This document shows, piece by piece, positions 37,833-46,904 of a stretch of DNA of 64,000 nucleotides (position 1 is its first letter; every line of letters begins with the position of its first letter). This DNA comes from Hallella colorans (GTDB lineage: Bacteria; Bacteroidota; Bacteroidia; Bacteroidales; Bacteroidaceae), in NCBI RefSeq assembly GCF_003096815.1, contig NZ_QENY01000002.1:1-64000 (forward strand), in the 5' to 3' direction. Under the pieces are notes generated by a model that was not told the origin of the DNA, did not search any database, and worked only from the letters and a program-made list of their open reading frames with translations. Both the position numbers and the translations under genes were made by a program.

Positions 37833-38078
37833 ATGGTTTCAACATTATTATTGGCTGCCGCTGCGGATGGAATTGCAAAGTTAGGTGCTGGATTAGGCGC
37901 AGGTATCGCTGCCGTAGGTGCTGGTGTTGGTATTGGTCGTATTGGTGGCCAGGCTATGGACGCCATGGCTCGCCAACCAGAGGTAATGAACAAGATTTTT
38001 ACCAACATGATTGTTGCCGCAGCTTTGATAGAGGGTGTTGCATTGTTTGCGGTAGTAGTTGCATTCCTTTGCATTTAA
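37833..38078 (+). CDS. atpE: ATP synthase F0 subunit c
   Basis: 81 residues, a helical hairpin with a Gly-rich first helix, the polar loop ARQPE (46-50) and the ion-binding glutamate E67 in ALIEGVAL. The sodium signature (Gln in helix 1 with Glu-Ser in helix 2) is missing: the equivalent positions are Ile35 and Gly68, so proton use is expected. Forms the rotor ring. Confidence 0.97.
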   Translation: MVSTLLLAAAADGIAKLGAGLGAGIAAVGAGVGIGRIGGQAMDAMARQPEVMNKIFTNMIVAAALIEGVALFAVVVAFLCI

Positions 38079-38103
38079 TCGCTTAACAATATAAACACTG
38101 CGT

Positions 38104-38619
38104 ATGGATTTATTAATGCCAAGTACAGGTCTGCTATTTTGGATGACGATAGTCTTCTTTGTAGTGCTTGCCGTTCTGTGGAAATGGGGATTCCCTGCCA
38201 TCACCAATATGGTGAGAGACCGTAAGAACTTCATCGATGACAGTCTTCGAAAGGCTCATGAAGCCAATGAAAAGCTGGCCAACATACAAAAAGAAGGCGA
38301 ATCCATTCTGCAGGAGGCACGCGAGAAGCAGTCGCAGATACTAAAAGAGGCCACTGCTACTCGTGATGCTATTGTTGCGAAAGCTCAAGATCAAGCGAAA
38401 GAGGAAGGTGCTCGTCTACTCAACGATGCCAAAGCGGAAATTGAGTCGACCAAGCAGCAAGCCATTCGTGAGATCCGTTCACAAATAGCCGAACTATCAG
38501 TAAAAATAGCTGAGAAAGTGGTTCGTGAGAAGCTTTCGAGTGAAGACAAGCAGATGGATTTGATAGACAAACTGCTGGCAGAGGTTTCTGCCTATGAGAA
38601 AAATGATATAAAACAATAG
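38104..38619 (+). CDS. atpF: ATP synthase F0 subunit b
   Basis: 171 residues: one N-terminal membrane helix (about 8-28, LLFWMTIVFFVVLAVLWKWG) followed by a long charged coiled coil (RKAHEANEKLANIQKE onward), the peripheral stalk. It ends 3 nt before atpH, showing translational coupling. Confidence 0.96.
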   Translation: MDLLMPSTGLLFWMTIVFFVVLAVLWKWGFPAITNMVRDRKNFIDDSLRKAHEANEKLANIQKEGESILQEAREKQSQILKEATATRDAIVAKAQDQAKEEGARLLNDAKAEIESTKQQAIREIRSQIAELSVKIAEKVVREKLSSEDKQMDLIDKLLAEVSAYEKNDIKQ

Positions 38620-38622
38620 TCT

Positions 38623-39159
38623 ATGGATTTAGGTGTAATATCGGTAAGATACGCTCGCGCACTCCTTAAGAGTGCCACGGCATTGAAACAGGATGCTGAG
38701 GTGTACCAAGAAATGCAGATGCTATATAACAGCTACCTGCAAGTGCCGCAGTTGCGTTTTACCATAGACAATCCAATGTTGAGCAAAGAAAAAAAGCAAG
38801 ATATTGTTGAAACTGCCGCTGGCGGCAATATTTGTGAACAGACTCGACGTTTCTTCCACCTTGTATTAAAAGAGGGAAGGGAAGAGATGCTTCAACTCAT
38901 GGCTGCGTCTTATATCACGCTCTATCGCAGAGAAAACAATATTACTCGTGGTAAACTTATTACCGCCGTCGCTGTTTCTGATCAAATTGAGACGAAGATG
39001 AAGCAGATGGTAGAGCACAAAACAAATGGAACTGTGGAGTTTAATACCGAGGTTGATCCTGATATCATAGGTGGTTTCATCTTGGAATACGACACCTACA
39101 GAATGGATGCAAGCGTTAAATCAAAGCTCAACAACATCCTTATTCAATTGAAAAAATAA
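38623..39159 (+). CDS. atpH: ATP synthase F1 subunit delta
   Basis: 178 residues with the family layout: an N-terminal helical bundle (VISVRYARALLKSA) and a C-terminal GGFILEYDTYRMDASVKSKL signature. It joins F1 to the b-subunit stalk. Next gene, atpA, begins after a 62 nt gap. Confidence 0.95.
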   Translation: MDLGVISVRYARALLKSATALKQDAEVYQEMQMLYNSYLQVPQLRFTIDNPMLSKEKKQDIVETAAGGNICEQTRRFFHLVLKEGREEMLQLMAASYITLYRRENNITRGKLITAVAVSDQIETKMKQMVEHKTNGTVEFNTEVDPDIIGGFILEYDTYRMDASVKSKLNNILIQLKK

Positions 39160-39221
39160 AATCGCCGCGTCAAATCATGTTTAGATCAAAGCGTGCGGCT
39201 TTTAAAATTTAAACCAAAACA

Positions 39222-40808
39222 ATGTCAGATAAAATAAAACCAAGCGAAGTGTCAGAGGTTCTTCTGAGGCAACTTGAGGGCATCAATGCCAACGAGCAGT
39301 TTGATGAGGTTGGCACTGTACTCACCGTTAGTGACGGAGTGGTGCGCATTTATGGTCTTCGTAACTGTGAGGCTAATGAGTTGCTTGAGTTTGAAAATGG
39401 CACCATGGCTATTGTCATGAACCTTGAGGAAGACAATGTGGGCTGCGTACTCTTGGGTCCTACCAGGGGCATTAAGGAGGGGCAATCCGTCAAACGCACC
39501 CATCGCATTTCTTCTATACGTGTTAATGATAGCTTCTTGGGGCGTGTTGTTAATCCTCTTGGCGAGCCTATTGATGGCAAGGGCGATTTAGATTTGACCG
39601 GGGCTTTTGAGATGCCATTGGATCGTAAGGCTCCGGGTGTAATCTATAGACAACCTGTGAAAGAGCCTTTGCAAACTGGATTGAAGTCTGTCGACTCGAT
39701 GATTCCTATCGGCCGCGGACAGCGTGAGCTCATCATTGGCGACCGTCAAACAGGTAAAACCGCTGTGGCACTTGACACAATAATCAACCAAAAGGGTAAT
39801 TACGAAGCTGGTAAGCCTGTGTATTGTATATATGTAGCCATTGGTCAAAAAGCCAGTACGGTGGCCACGTTGGTGCAAACATTGAAGGAGTACGGTGCAC
39901 TTCCTTATACCATCATCGTAAGTGCCACCGCCGCAGACCCTGCCGCCATGCAATATTATGCGCCATTTGCGGGTGCCGCCATTGGCGAATATTTTCGCGA
40001 CAGAGGCTATCACGCATTAGTGGTGTATGACGACCTTTCAAAACAGGCTGTCGCATATCGTGAAGTTTCGCTCATACTTCGTCGCCCTTCAGGTCGCGAG
40101 GCTTATCCCGGTGATGTTTTCTATCTCCATTCTCGTTTATTGGAGCGTGCCGCTCGTATAAACGATCAGCAAGAGGTGGCCGAGCAAATGAACGACCTTC
40201 CTGAGTGTATGCGTGGACATGTACGTGGTGGAGGTTCTCTCACGGCATTGCCAATTATCGAGACGCAAGCAGGCGATGTTTCTGCATACATCCCCACAAA
40301 CGTTATTTCCATTACTGATGGCCAAATATATCTTGAGACCAACCTCTTCAATCAAGGTTTCCGTCCTGCCATCAACGTTGGTATTTCGGTATCTCGTGTA
40401 GGTGGTTCGGCTCAAGTTAAGAGTATGAAGAAAGTGGCAGGAACCTTAAAAATTGACATGGCGCAATACCGAGAATTGGAATCTTTTTCCAAGTTTGCGA
40501 GCGACATGGACCCTGTTACGGCAATGACTATCGACCGCGGTCGAAAAAACAATCAGTTGCTCATTCAAGCTCAATATAGCCCAATGCCTGTAGGCGAACA
40601 GATTGCTATTCTTTATTGTGGCGTTCATGGACTTTTGTATGATGTTCCAGTGGAGCAAGTTCGTATATGCCAAGAACAGTTTTTAGAGCAGATGCGCTCA
40701 CAGCATCAGGATGTAATTGATAGTTTGGCGGCAGGTAAATTAGAAGAGTCGAGCGTCAAAGTTATAGAGGAAGTGATGGCAAACATTACAGGCCAATTCA
40801 AGAAATAA
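39222..40808 (+). CDS. atpA: ATP synthase F1 subunit alpha
   Basis: 528 residues. P-loop [13 protein letters not shown] (about 170-182), the arginine-finger region near [15 protein letters not shown], and the family ending with ITGQFKK. Non-catalytic nucleotide sites of F1. The gene is slightly higher in G+C than neighbouring non-ATPase genes. Confidence 0.98.
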   Translation: MSDKIKPSEVSEVLLRQLEGINANEQFDEVGTVLTVSDGVVRIYGLRNCEANELLEFENGTMAIVMNLEEDNVGCVLLGPTRGIKEGQSVKRTHRISSIRVNDSFLGRVVNPLGEPIDGKGDLDLTGAFEMPLDRKAPGVIYRQPVKEPLQTGLKSVDSMIPIGRGQRELIIGDRQTGKTAVALDTIINQKGNYEAGKPVYCIYVAIGQKASTVATLVQTLKEYGALPYTIIVSATAADPAAMQYYAPFAGAAIGEYFRDRGYHALVVYDDLSKQAVAYREVSLILRRPSGREAYPGDVFYLHSRLLERAARINDQQEVAEQMNDLPECMRGHVRGGGSLTALPIIETQAGDVSAYIPTNVISITDGQIYLETNLFNQGFRPAINVGISVSRVGGSAQVKSMKKVAGTLKIDMAQYRELESFSKFASDMDPVTAMTIDRGRKNNQLLIQAQYSPMPVGEQIAILYCGVHGLLYDVPVEQVRICQEQFLEQMRSQHQDVIDSLAAGKLEESSVKVIEEVMANITGQFKK

Positions 40809-40822
40809 GAATAAAATAGCTT

Positions 40823-41797
40823 ATGCCTTCGTTAAAAGAACTAAAAACCCGCAAGACGTCTGTTCAGAGCACTCGTAAGATTACGAGTGCCATGAAGATG
40901 ATAGCCTCGTCCAAATTACACCATGCGCAGATGGCAATTCATAACATGTTGCCTTATTCCGAGCAAATGGAACATATATTAAAGGTATTCTTAGCATCAA
41001 TGCCAGGTACCCAAACCATTTTTGAGGAGGAACGTGCAGAGGTAAAACGTGTGGCGATGTTAGTCTTTTCATCGAATAGTTCGTTGTGTGGTGCATTTAA
41101 TAGTAATGTCATTCGTATGACGAAGCAAGTTGTTGAGGAATATAAAGCACAGGGTATCACTGATATCACGATTTATCCTTTGGGCCGTAAGATAGCTGAA
41201 AAGGTAGCAAGGATGGGCTGTAAGTCTGCGGGTGATTTTACAGATCTCGCCGACAAACCTAATGCTCACGAATGTAGCAGGATTGCCAAAGAAATATCGA
41301 ACAAGTTCGCCAACAACGAGTACGACAAAGTGGAGATGATATATCATCATTTTAAGAGTGCTGGTTCTCAAGTTCTTACACGCAAGACATTCTTGCCTAT
41401 CGACCTAAGTACAGAAACTATTGGTGCGGATAATGACAGAGATCTCAGTTCGTCTATAGCCACGGCTAAGGCTCAAGAATATCTGCGTAAGAGAAACAAG
41501 GTTGCCACTAAGCGTAATCAAGAAGCGATAATCGGGCTTAATGATGATTTTATTGTGGAGCCAGATATGGAGACAGTCTTATCTCTTCTTGTACCTCAAA
41601 TGTTACATTTGATGGTATATACAGCACTGCTTGATAGTGTAGCTTCGGAGCATGCGGCTCGAATGGTTGCCATGCAGACTGCCACTGACAATGCTGACCA
41701 ATTGCTTGAGGAACTCAGCTTGCAGTTTAATAAGAGCCGTCAAACGGCTATCACCAACGAATTGCTTGATATTGTGGGTGGCTCTGTTAACAACTGA
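40823..41797 (+). CDS. atpG: ATP synthase F1 subunit gamma
   Basis: 324 residues, about 35 more than E. coli; the extra residues lie in the middle. N-terminal helix KELKTRKTSVQSTRKITSAM and C-terminal helix SEHAARMVAMQTATDNADQL are the coiled-coil shaft signatures. Last gene of the operon, 14 nt after atpA and followed by a strong hairpin. Confidence 0.96.
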   Translation: MPSLKELKTRKTSVQSTRKITSAMKMIASSKLHHAQMAIHNMLPYSEQMEHILKVFLASMPGTQTIFEEERAEVKRVAMLVFSSNSSLCGAFNSNVIRMTKQVVEEYKAQGITDITIYPLGRKIAEKVARMGCKSAGDFTDLADKPNAHECSRIAKEISNKFANNEYDKVEMIYHHFKSAGSQVLTRKTFLPIDLSTETIGADNDRDLSSSIATAKAQEYLRKRNKVATKRNQEAIIGLNDDFIVEPDMETVLSLLVPQMLHLMVYTALLDSVASEHAARMVAMQTATDNADQLLEELSLQFNKSRQTAITNELLDIVGGSVNN

Positions 41798-41818
41798 CAT
41801 TGTATCATCTATTTTATA

Positions 41819-41863
41819 AAAGCAGGTAGCAAACATTTCGAAACGATGTTTGCTACCTGCTTT
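41819..41863. terminator. Strong bidirectional terminator
   Basis: A perfect 18 bp inverted repeat (41819-41836 / 41846-41863; arms begin AAAGCAGGTAGC) with a 9-nt loop lies between atpG and the converging DUF2130 gene. A-tracts and T-tracts at both ends suit termination in both directions. Confidence 0.88.
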
Positions 41864-41983
41864 GGTATTTATAATTGAGGATATCATCTGAACTGTGCTT
41901 ATATGCTATTAGGCATACAAGTAGTGTGAAAGATGGCAAATATTAGAAGTTTACAAAACAACACAGCTTTTTGTTGCCTTTTC

Positions 41984-43318
41984 CTATTTCTCGGGTTGTT
42001 CCATTTCTGAATTTCTCGCCTCTTCAAATTTAGATTTCATCGTGGGATTGTTATAGGTTAGTTTTTTGATGGTCAACTCTTCGGCTTTGTTATTGGCTAA
42101 TCTCAAATTATTTTCAGACCCAACCAACGCATCCTTAATTTTTTGCAAGTGGTCTATGCTTTTATCAATCTCGTCGATCGCCGTGCGAAATTTTTTACTG
42201 GCCAATTCGTAATTACGCCCAAATCGCTCCTTGAAATCCAACAGTTTGTTTTCGAAATTCGTCACGTCTACATGCTGACTTTGTGCTATTTGCAGCTGGC
42301 GTTGGTATTCCACGCTTTTCTTGGACGTTTGCACCAACAATGTGATGAGTGGTATAAAAAACTGTGGCCGTATCACATACATCTTTGGATAGCGATGCGA
42401 CACGTCTACAATGCCATTGTTATACAATTCATTGTCAGGCTCCAACAAAGACACCAACACGGCATACTCACAGTTCTTCTTATTTCTATCCTCGTCCAAT
42501 TTCTTGAAAAAATCCTCATTCTTATGCTTTGTCGCAGTCTCGTCCATCTCGTTTTTCATCTCAAACATGATGGAGACATACTCTGTCTCGCCATCGTAGT
42601 CACGAAAAATGAAATCTCCTTTGGTGCCACTTGTCACATCGTTGTCCTTCTCAAAATAGGCATTGGACAGCACAGATCGCAGCGTGGTGTTGTAGAGCGT
42701 GTTGCAATGTGCCTCGAGCGTCTCACCAACCATCTTGGTTGACATTCTCGTTTTCAAGTCTTTGTAATAGTTCACCATGTCTTGTTTTTGCTGAAGTTCC
42801 CGCTCGTATCGTTCTTTCAAGTTGCTCTCGCGCACTAACGCTTGGCTGTTATCTGTCTCAATGCGAGTTTTTAGTTCTGCTATTTCTTTTTCTTTCTTGT
42901 GGATTAGCTCCATGCCTTTAGCTTGTTCTTGCATAACAGCCAATTTTACCTTGTTGGCGTTTTCTTCCATCGCGACGTTTAGCGTGGCTATTTTCTCATC
43001 TTTTTTAGCCAATTCGGCAAGCATCTCAAGTTCCTTTTGTGTTTCCAAGTTTTTTAGTTTCTCGCTCAAGTTAGAAATCGTTATTTCTTTTTCATTTAGC
43101 TGTTTCTCAACAGATTTCATTCGCTCGCTAAACCCTTTTTCAGCCTTTAAGGTCCATGATTCTCGCTCTGCATTGTGCTGTTTCTCCAATTCTTGCACCC
43201 TACGCGCTACCTCGGCATCAAACTCAACATTCTTAATTTGGTTTACAATCGAGGCATAGTCAGCCTCATTCACTGTAAAAACGGCTCCACAGTGTGGACA
43301 TTTAAGTTCTTTCATCAT
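41984..43318 (-). CDS. DUF2130 protein: zinc knuckle, coiled coil and nuclease-like domain
   Basis: 444 residues. A CPHCG knuckle (7-11) opens the protein, then an extended coiled coil (about 30-190, rich in E and K). The C-terminal DUF2130 domain starts near [10 protein letters not shown] (197-205) and continues with GDFIFRD (234-240) and MFEMKN (251-256). The spacing E202, D235, E253-x-K255 is that of a PD-(D/E)xK nuclease core, which would make the protein a DNA-end or structure-specific nuclease similar in plan to coiled-coil nucleases; this is inference. Only one half of a zinc ribbon is present. Part of a minus-strand run yjbQ-EamA-DUF2130. Confidence 0.8.
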   Translation of the reverse strand: MMKELKCPHCGAVFTVNEADYASIVNQIKNVEFDAEVARRVQELEKQHNAERESWTLKAEKGFSERMKSVEKQLNEKEITISNLSEKLKNLETQKELEMLAELAKKDEKIATLNVAMEENANKVKLAVMQEQAKGMELIHKKEKEIAELKTRIETDNSQALVRESNLKERYERELQQKQDMVNYYKDLKTRMSTKMVGETLEAHCNTLYNTTLRSVLSNAYFEKDNDVTSGTKGDFIFRDYDGETEYVSIMFEMKNEMDETATKHKNEDFFKKLDEDRNKKNCEYAVLVSLLEPDNELYNNGIVDVSHRYPKMYVIRPQFFIPLITLLVQTSKKSVEYQRQLQIAQSQHVDVTNFENKLLDFKERFGRNYELASKKFRTAIDEIDKSIDHLQKIKDALVGSENNLRLANNKAEELTIKKLTYNNPTMKSKFEEARNSEMEQPEK

Positions 43319-43410
43319 CCTATTGTATTATGAATAGTTCAATATTAAAGTTTTATTTTTTTTACTTTTATTCCAAATATCTTTGTTTCCCCGCTCTCAA
43401 ATCGCCATCT

Positions 43411-44316
43411 TTATTTGTGCCCATGTATATGCAGGCTTGGTACGCCTTGGTTAGAGATGTACACCGCCACCAAAATCATAGCAGAGCCTATCCAAGCGAG
43501 CCATGTCATCGTCTCGTTTAATACCAAGGCGGAGAAAACAATGGTCGAGACAGGATTAAGATAGATATAATTACTCACCTTGATCGCGCCCAACTTTTTG
43601 CTAGTCCAGCTCCACAACACGTAGCAACCAAAACTTGATACAAAACTGAGAAACAACAGATTGCCCCATATTATGGTTTGGGTCAAATTCCCAAGTGGAA
43701 ACGACCATGGCCTCACCATAAACATAGGCAGCACCGTCACTAATCCATAGAAAAAGACCTTGCGAGTCACAAACACTACGTTGTATCCCGCCAACCTTCG
43801 CAGCAACAAACTATATATAGCCCAACAAAAGGCTGCCGTGAGTGCCAAGATGTCTCCCCAAGGGTTCAACCTCAATACAAATTGGCCATTAAACACCACC
43901 AAGGCAACGCCCGTTACCGCCAAAACGGCTCCTAAGACAATATCTCGCGTGGCCTTGACACTTCTCAGAAACACAAGTGCCAATATTGTTGTGAGCAATG
44001 GAGCGGTACAAACAATAAACGCCACATTGGTAACATAGTCTATCCTAACGGCCTCATTCTCAGACACAAAATACAGAGAGCCACCCGTCACGCCCAATAG
44101 TGCCAAAAGTAACTCGTCTTTGACATTGTTGGCCCATAGCCTTCGCGGTGAAATAGCCCAAACGCAAAAGTAAGCGAAGAGAAAACGCAAAAAGAATATT
44201 TCGTGTGCCGCCATGCCATTCATCAGCAGCACTTTGGAGTTTACGAACGTGCATCCCCAAATCAACACCACAATGATGGTGATCAAATGGTACAGCCAGT
44301 TACAATTTCTTTTCAT
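43411..44316 (-). CDS. EamA/DMT-family transporter
   Basis: 301 residues with ten hydrophobic segments in two EamA halves; VIWGCTFVNSKVLL begins the first and CWAIYSLLLRRL the second. These drug/metabolite carriers export amino acids, nucleosides or other small molecules; no substrate can be told from sequence. 128 nt after yjbQ and 92 nt before the DUF2130 gene on the same strand. Confidence 0.88.
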   Translation of the reverse strand: MKRNCNWLYHLITIIVVLIWGCTFVNSKVLLMNGMAAHEIFFLRFLFAYFCVWAISPRRLWANNVKDELLLALLGVTGGSLYFVSENEAVRIDYVTNVAFIVCTAPLLTTILALVFLRSVKATRDIVLGAVLAVTGVALVVFNGQFVLRLNPWGDILALTAAFCWAIYSLLLRRLAGYNVVFVTRKVFFYGLVTVLPMFMVRPWSFPLGNLTQTIIWGNLLFLSFVSSFGCYVLWSWTSKKLGAIKVSNYIYLNPVSTIVFSALVLNETMTWLAWIGSAMILVAVYISNQGVPSLHIHGHK

Positions 44317-44444
44317 CGTTAGGTATAGTCTTAAATCGCAAATAGATTTTCAAGTGATTAGCACCGCCCGCTTGGCGCACTATTCGGGTGGTGCCCCATA
44401 TAGCCAAGACACCGTTTGGTAAACGACAGGCCCAACGACCACCG

Positions 44445-44858
44445 TCATCCCATGATGGTGGCCACAATACGGCGTGCGCCGCCCTGTTCCCTAAACTCGC
44501 AGAGATATAGCCCCTGCCAGGTGCCCAAAGCCAAATGTCCATCCACGATAGGCACATTGATAGATGTCCCCACTATCGAACTTTTCGCGTGGGCACTCAT
44601 ATCCGTTGGCCCCTCGTCTTGGTGCCGGTAGTTGGGGTCGCCATCGGGAACTATTCGCTCCATAATGCCTTTAAGGTCATGTCGCACGTCAGGATCACAA
44701 TTCTCGTTAATAGTCAGCGCACAACTTGTGTGCTGCACAAACAGGTTGAGTAGCCCCATTGGGGGCAATACTGGCAACTGTCTCATCACGTCGCGCGTGA
44801 TCAAATGAAATCCACGCACAAATGGGCCAACCGAAAAAAGTACCTGTTGTATCATCAT
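44445..44858 (-). CDS. yjbQ: YjbQ-family (UPF0047) protein
   Basis: 137 residues from the ATG at 44858, the normal family length (MMIQQVLFSVG). Conserved marks: FVQHTSCALTINENCDPDV, NYRHQDEGPTDMSAH and GTWQGLYLCEF. Members of this fold have been linked to thiamine phosphate synthesis, but the role is unsettled. The frame stays open for 53 codons upstream to 45017, and the only good promoter lies at 45058-45088, so either a ~190 nt leader or an N-terminally extended protein is possible. Confidence 0.87.
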   Translation of the reverse strand: MMIQQVLFSVGPFVRGFHLITRDVMRQLPVLPPMGLLNLFVQHTSCALTINENCDPDVRHDLKGIMERIVPDGDPNYRHQDEGPTDMSAHAKSSIVGTSINVPIVDGHLALGTWQGLYLCEFREQGGARRIVATIMG

Positions 44859-45057
44859 GTAATATTGTTTCTGCAAAGTGTAATAAAGCCGGTATAACCG
44901 CCTTTGTTGCCACATACTCATCCCGTCTAATACGTACATGTTAGCACCATGGCAATCGTAGCGCCTGTCTTTAGGCTCATCACATATAAAAAGGCATGCC
45001 ATCTCAATGTCGCCCAAGCATAGACTTTGGATCGACGCATGAACTTATGGTTGTACG

Positions 45058-45088
45058 CAAAGTTAAAAATTTTATTTCGTTTCTACAA
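45058..45088 (-). promoter_or_regulatory. Promoter toward yjbQ
   Basis: Minus-strand TTG (45088-45086), a 20 bp spacer and TAACTTTG (45065-45058), an excellent match to the Bacteroidetes consensus. Transcription would start near 45051. Confidence 0.65.
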
Positions 45089-45204
45089 GGACGTGCCCAA
45101 CTTTATGACAGCCATATTATACCTAAATGGTCAAATCTCTCAGTAATGTCATGTCACCCCTTCAAAAGCTGGTGTAAAAACATGTCTCACGGCATATTTT
45201 TTAG

Positions 45205-45212
45205 TAACTTTG
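45205..45212 (+). promoter_or_regulatory. -7 box of the patatin-like gene
   Basis: TAACTTTG at 45205-45212, 24 bp before the ATG at 45236; the -33 element is not clear. Confidence 0.5.
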
Positions 45213-45235
45213 CAGTGTTCACAAAGGATATTCAA

Positions 45236-46135
45236 ATGATTTGGCTCAAGCAACAATGGAAACGACTTCTTAACACTTACCACCCATCGCGCGACGTGGC
45301 CTTGGTGCTCAGCGGCGGCGGAGCGAAAGGTTGGGCGCACATCGGAGCCATCGACTCGCTTGTTGGGCATGGCTATCGCATCACCTCGATAGCTGGTACA
45401 TCCATGGGGGCCGTAGTAGGCGGACTATACGCTGCTGGCAAGATGGACGAGCTGAGAGCTATCGCTGAGCGTATGACACGCAAGCGCATGTTGCGCATTT
45501 TCGGTTTCTCGCCGGGCTTTGACCATATCACTAATGGTGAGCGCATCATGTTGTTGCTCGATCGAATCATCGGTGACATCAATATCGAAGACCTTCTTAT
45601 ACCGTTTTGTTGTTCGGCAACTGATCTTGTGAGTGGCACCGAAGTGGTGTTCAGGGAGGGTAATCTCAAACGGGCCATACGCGCTTCTATTTCCATTCCC
45701 ATGTTTTTCAAGCCTGTTTGCGACGGCAACAGGTTCTTCGTTGATGGCAGCGTGCACAATACTTTACCCTTAGACCGTGTGGCACGAAAGTCACACGACC
45801 TACTTGTGGCAGTCAACGTGAGTGGCGCATGCGAACGCCCCGACACTAAATTTTTAAGCCAATGCCAAAACGTGCCATCAGAGACCGACGATCCTTCGAA
45901 ATCCAAATTCCGACTTCCCAGACCTGAAACCTCGTCCAATTATATCAATGTGATGACACGCGTGATGCAGTTGATGATACAAAATGACACAGAGCGAGCC
46001 ATGTGTCTTACCCCACCAGACTTGTATGTCAATGTGCCGATGGACGACTTTGGCTTGTTCGATTTTGACAAGGGGGCAGAACTTATCCGTTATGGTCAGC
46101 GAACAATGGATGAGGCATTACAAAAACATGGATAA
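45236..46135 (+). CDS. Patatin-like phospholipase
   Basis: 299 residues from the ATG at 45236 (MIWLKQQW); the frame is open back to 44996, but the promoter box at 45205 and the lack of homology argue against the longer form. Catalytic features: oxyanion-hole SGGGAKGWAH, serine in GTSMG, and the dyad aspartate in VDGSVHN. The family cleaves acyl chains from phospholipids. No signal peptide, so it should be cytoplasmic or membrane-associated. Confidence 0.9.
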   Translation: MIWLKQQWKRLLNTYHPSRDVALVLSGGGAKGWAHIGAIDSLVGHGYRITSIAGTSMGAVVGGLYAAGKMDELRAIAERMTRKRMLRIFGFSPGFDHITNGERIMLLLDRIIGDINIEDLLIPFCCSATDLVSGTEVVFREGNLKRAIRASISIPMFFKPVCDGNRFFVDGSVHNTLPLDRVARKSHDLLVAVNVSGACERPDTKFLSQCQNVPSETDDPSKSKFRLPRPETSSNYINVMTRVMQLMIQNDTERAMCLTPPDLYVNVPMDDFGLFDFDKGAELIRYGQRTMDEALQKHG

Positions 46136-46368
46136 AGGCGAGCTCTAAAAAAGATCATCGCATGTAAACATGAAATAAACATAAATAGTCTCCTGGCTTT
46201 TTTTATTTTATCCGGTTCGTAATATAAGCTCGAGTGGTCGATCTTGTCCACTACAACTCTCCCTTTCTCTTTACATTTTGACTTTGAAAGTAAATACAGG
46301 GATTATGTTAATCCGTGTAAGTCACAGTAAACTCAATTTCTCATTTTATTTACTTTTGACGTTTTTCT
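46136..46368. other. Gap between the patatin gene and the IS66 relic
   Basis: Short AT-rich stretch with two weak hairpins (around 46231-46250 and 46298-46320) but no T-tract and no gene. It may contain the decayed right end of the IS66 copy, though no terminal repeat can be shown. Confidence 0.35.
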
Positions 46369-46692
46369 TCATTGGCAATTAGGAGTTATCCCTTCAATAT
46401 AGACTGCCATCTCATCCCATCGAAGTTCATAAAAACTAACATCCTGCCGTGTTTTTTTATTACTCAAACACCTTTGTGCCATCTTCTTATGGATAGGCAA
46501 CAAAGCCGCAGCGTTCTCAGTGCAGGGTTTTGGTATGGTTACGACACAATGATTGTAAAAAACATGGATAGCACTGTCAGAAGGGTTGAAATTGTTGCTG
46601 AGTGCCTATTGGCATATTCGAATGAGCCCCAGACGTATATCCACAGGGGTATAACATACCCTGAAAACATTTGTTTCGTTGAGAATAAACAT
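46369..46692 (-). pseudogene. IS66-family tnpB relic (copy 1)
   Basis: Reading the minus strand from an ATG at 46692 to a TGA at 46369 gives 107 codons with one internal TAG (codon 29). The product starts MFILNETNVF and contains YTPVDIRLGL, FNPSDSAIHVFYN, HKKMAQRC and ends SFYELRWDEMAVYIEGITP. That is the layout of IS66 TnpB (start MFxLN, a PVDMRxGI block, a SGxVFVFxN strand, an HKRLxQG block and a terminal W..YxEGI). The first 40 bp also resemble the start of the second relic at 61523. No tnpC and no terminal repeats are found next to it, so this is an old fragment. Longer frames on the plus strand here are accidental. Confidence 0.72.
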
Positions 46693-46824
46693 GATTTTTT
46701 GAGGCAAGAATACAGTTTCAAAGGCAAAAACACACCAAAGCGGCTAATGTGGCATGTCTTCGCAATTGGCAATAAAAAATGGAACAGGTGTTAAAACACG
46801 TAATTTTTGCAAACAATAAAAATT

Positions 46825-46866
46825 CTCAGATAGGAAACGCGGTTAAAATTGCGTCTCCCATCTGAG
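46825..46866 (-). terminator. Terminator after the C69 peptidase gene
   Basis: CTCAGAT (46825-46831) pairs with ATCTGAG (46860-46866), with further inner pairing ACGC/GCGT; on the minus strand it is followed by a T-rich tract. It lies 39 nt past the peptidase stop. Confidence 0.72.
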
Positions 46867-46904
46867 GTTAAAGATAGAAAGAATATCAACTTCTTTGATT
46901 GGTG

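Larger units (their letters stand above)
44859..45235. other. Divergent region yjbQ / patatin gene
   Basis: 377 bp holding a minus-strand promoter (45058-45088) and a plus-strand -7 box (45205-45212). The part next to yjbQ is an open frame of uncertain status; no RNA gene is visible. Confidence 0.45.

Noticed and set aside
44300..44557. An 85-residue minus-strand frame between the EamA gene and yjbQ.
   Set aside because: It overlaps the end of yjbQ and the start of the EamA gene in another frame and is rich in W/G with no domain pattern, as expected from a shadow frame.
46372..46794. A 140-residue plus-strand reading frame that could be called a hypothetical protein.
   Set aside because: It starts at TTG with no ribosome-binding context and lies opposite a recognisable IS66 tnpB relic on the minus strand.
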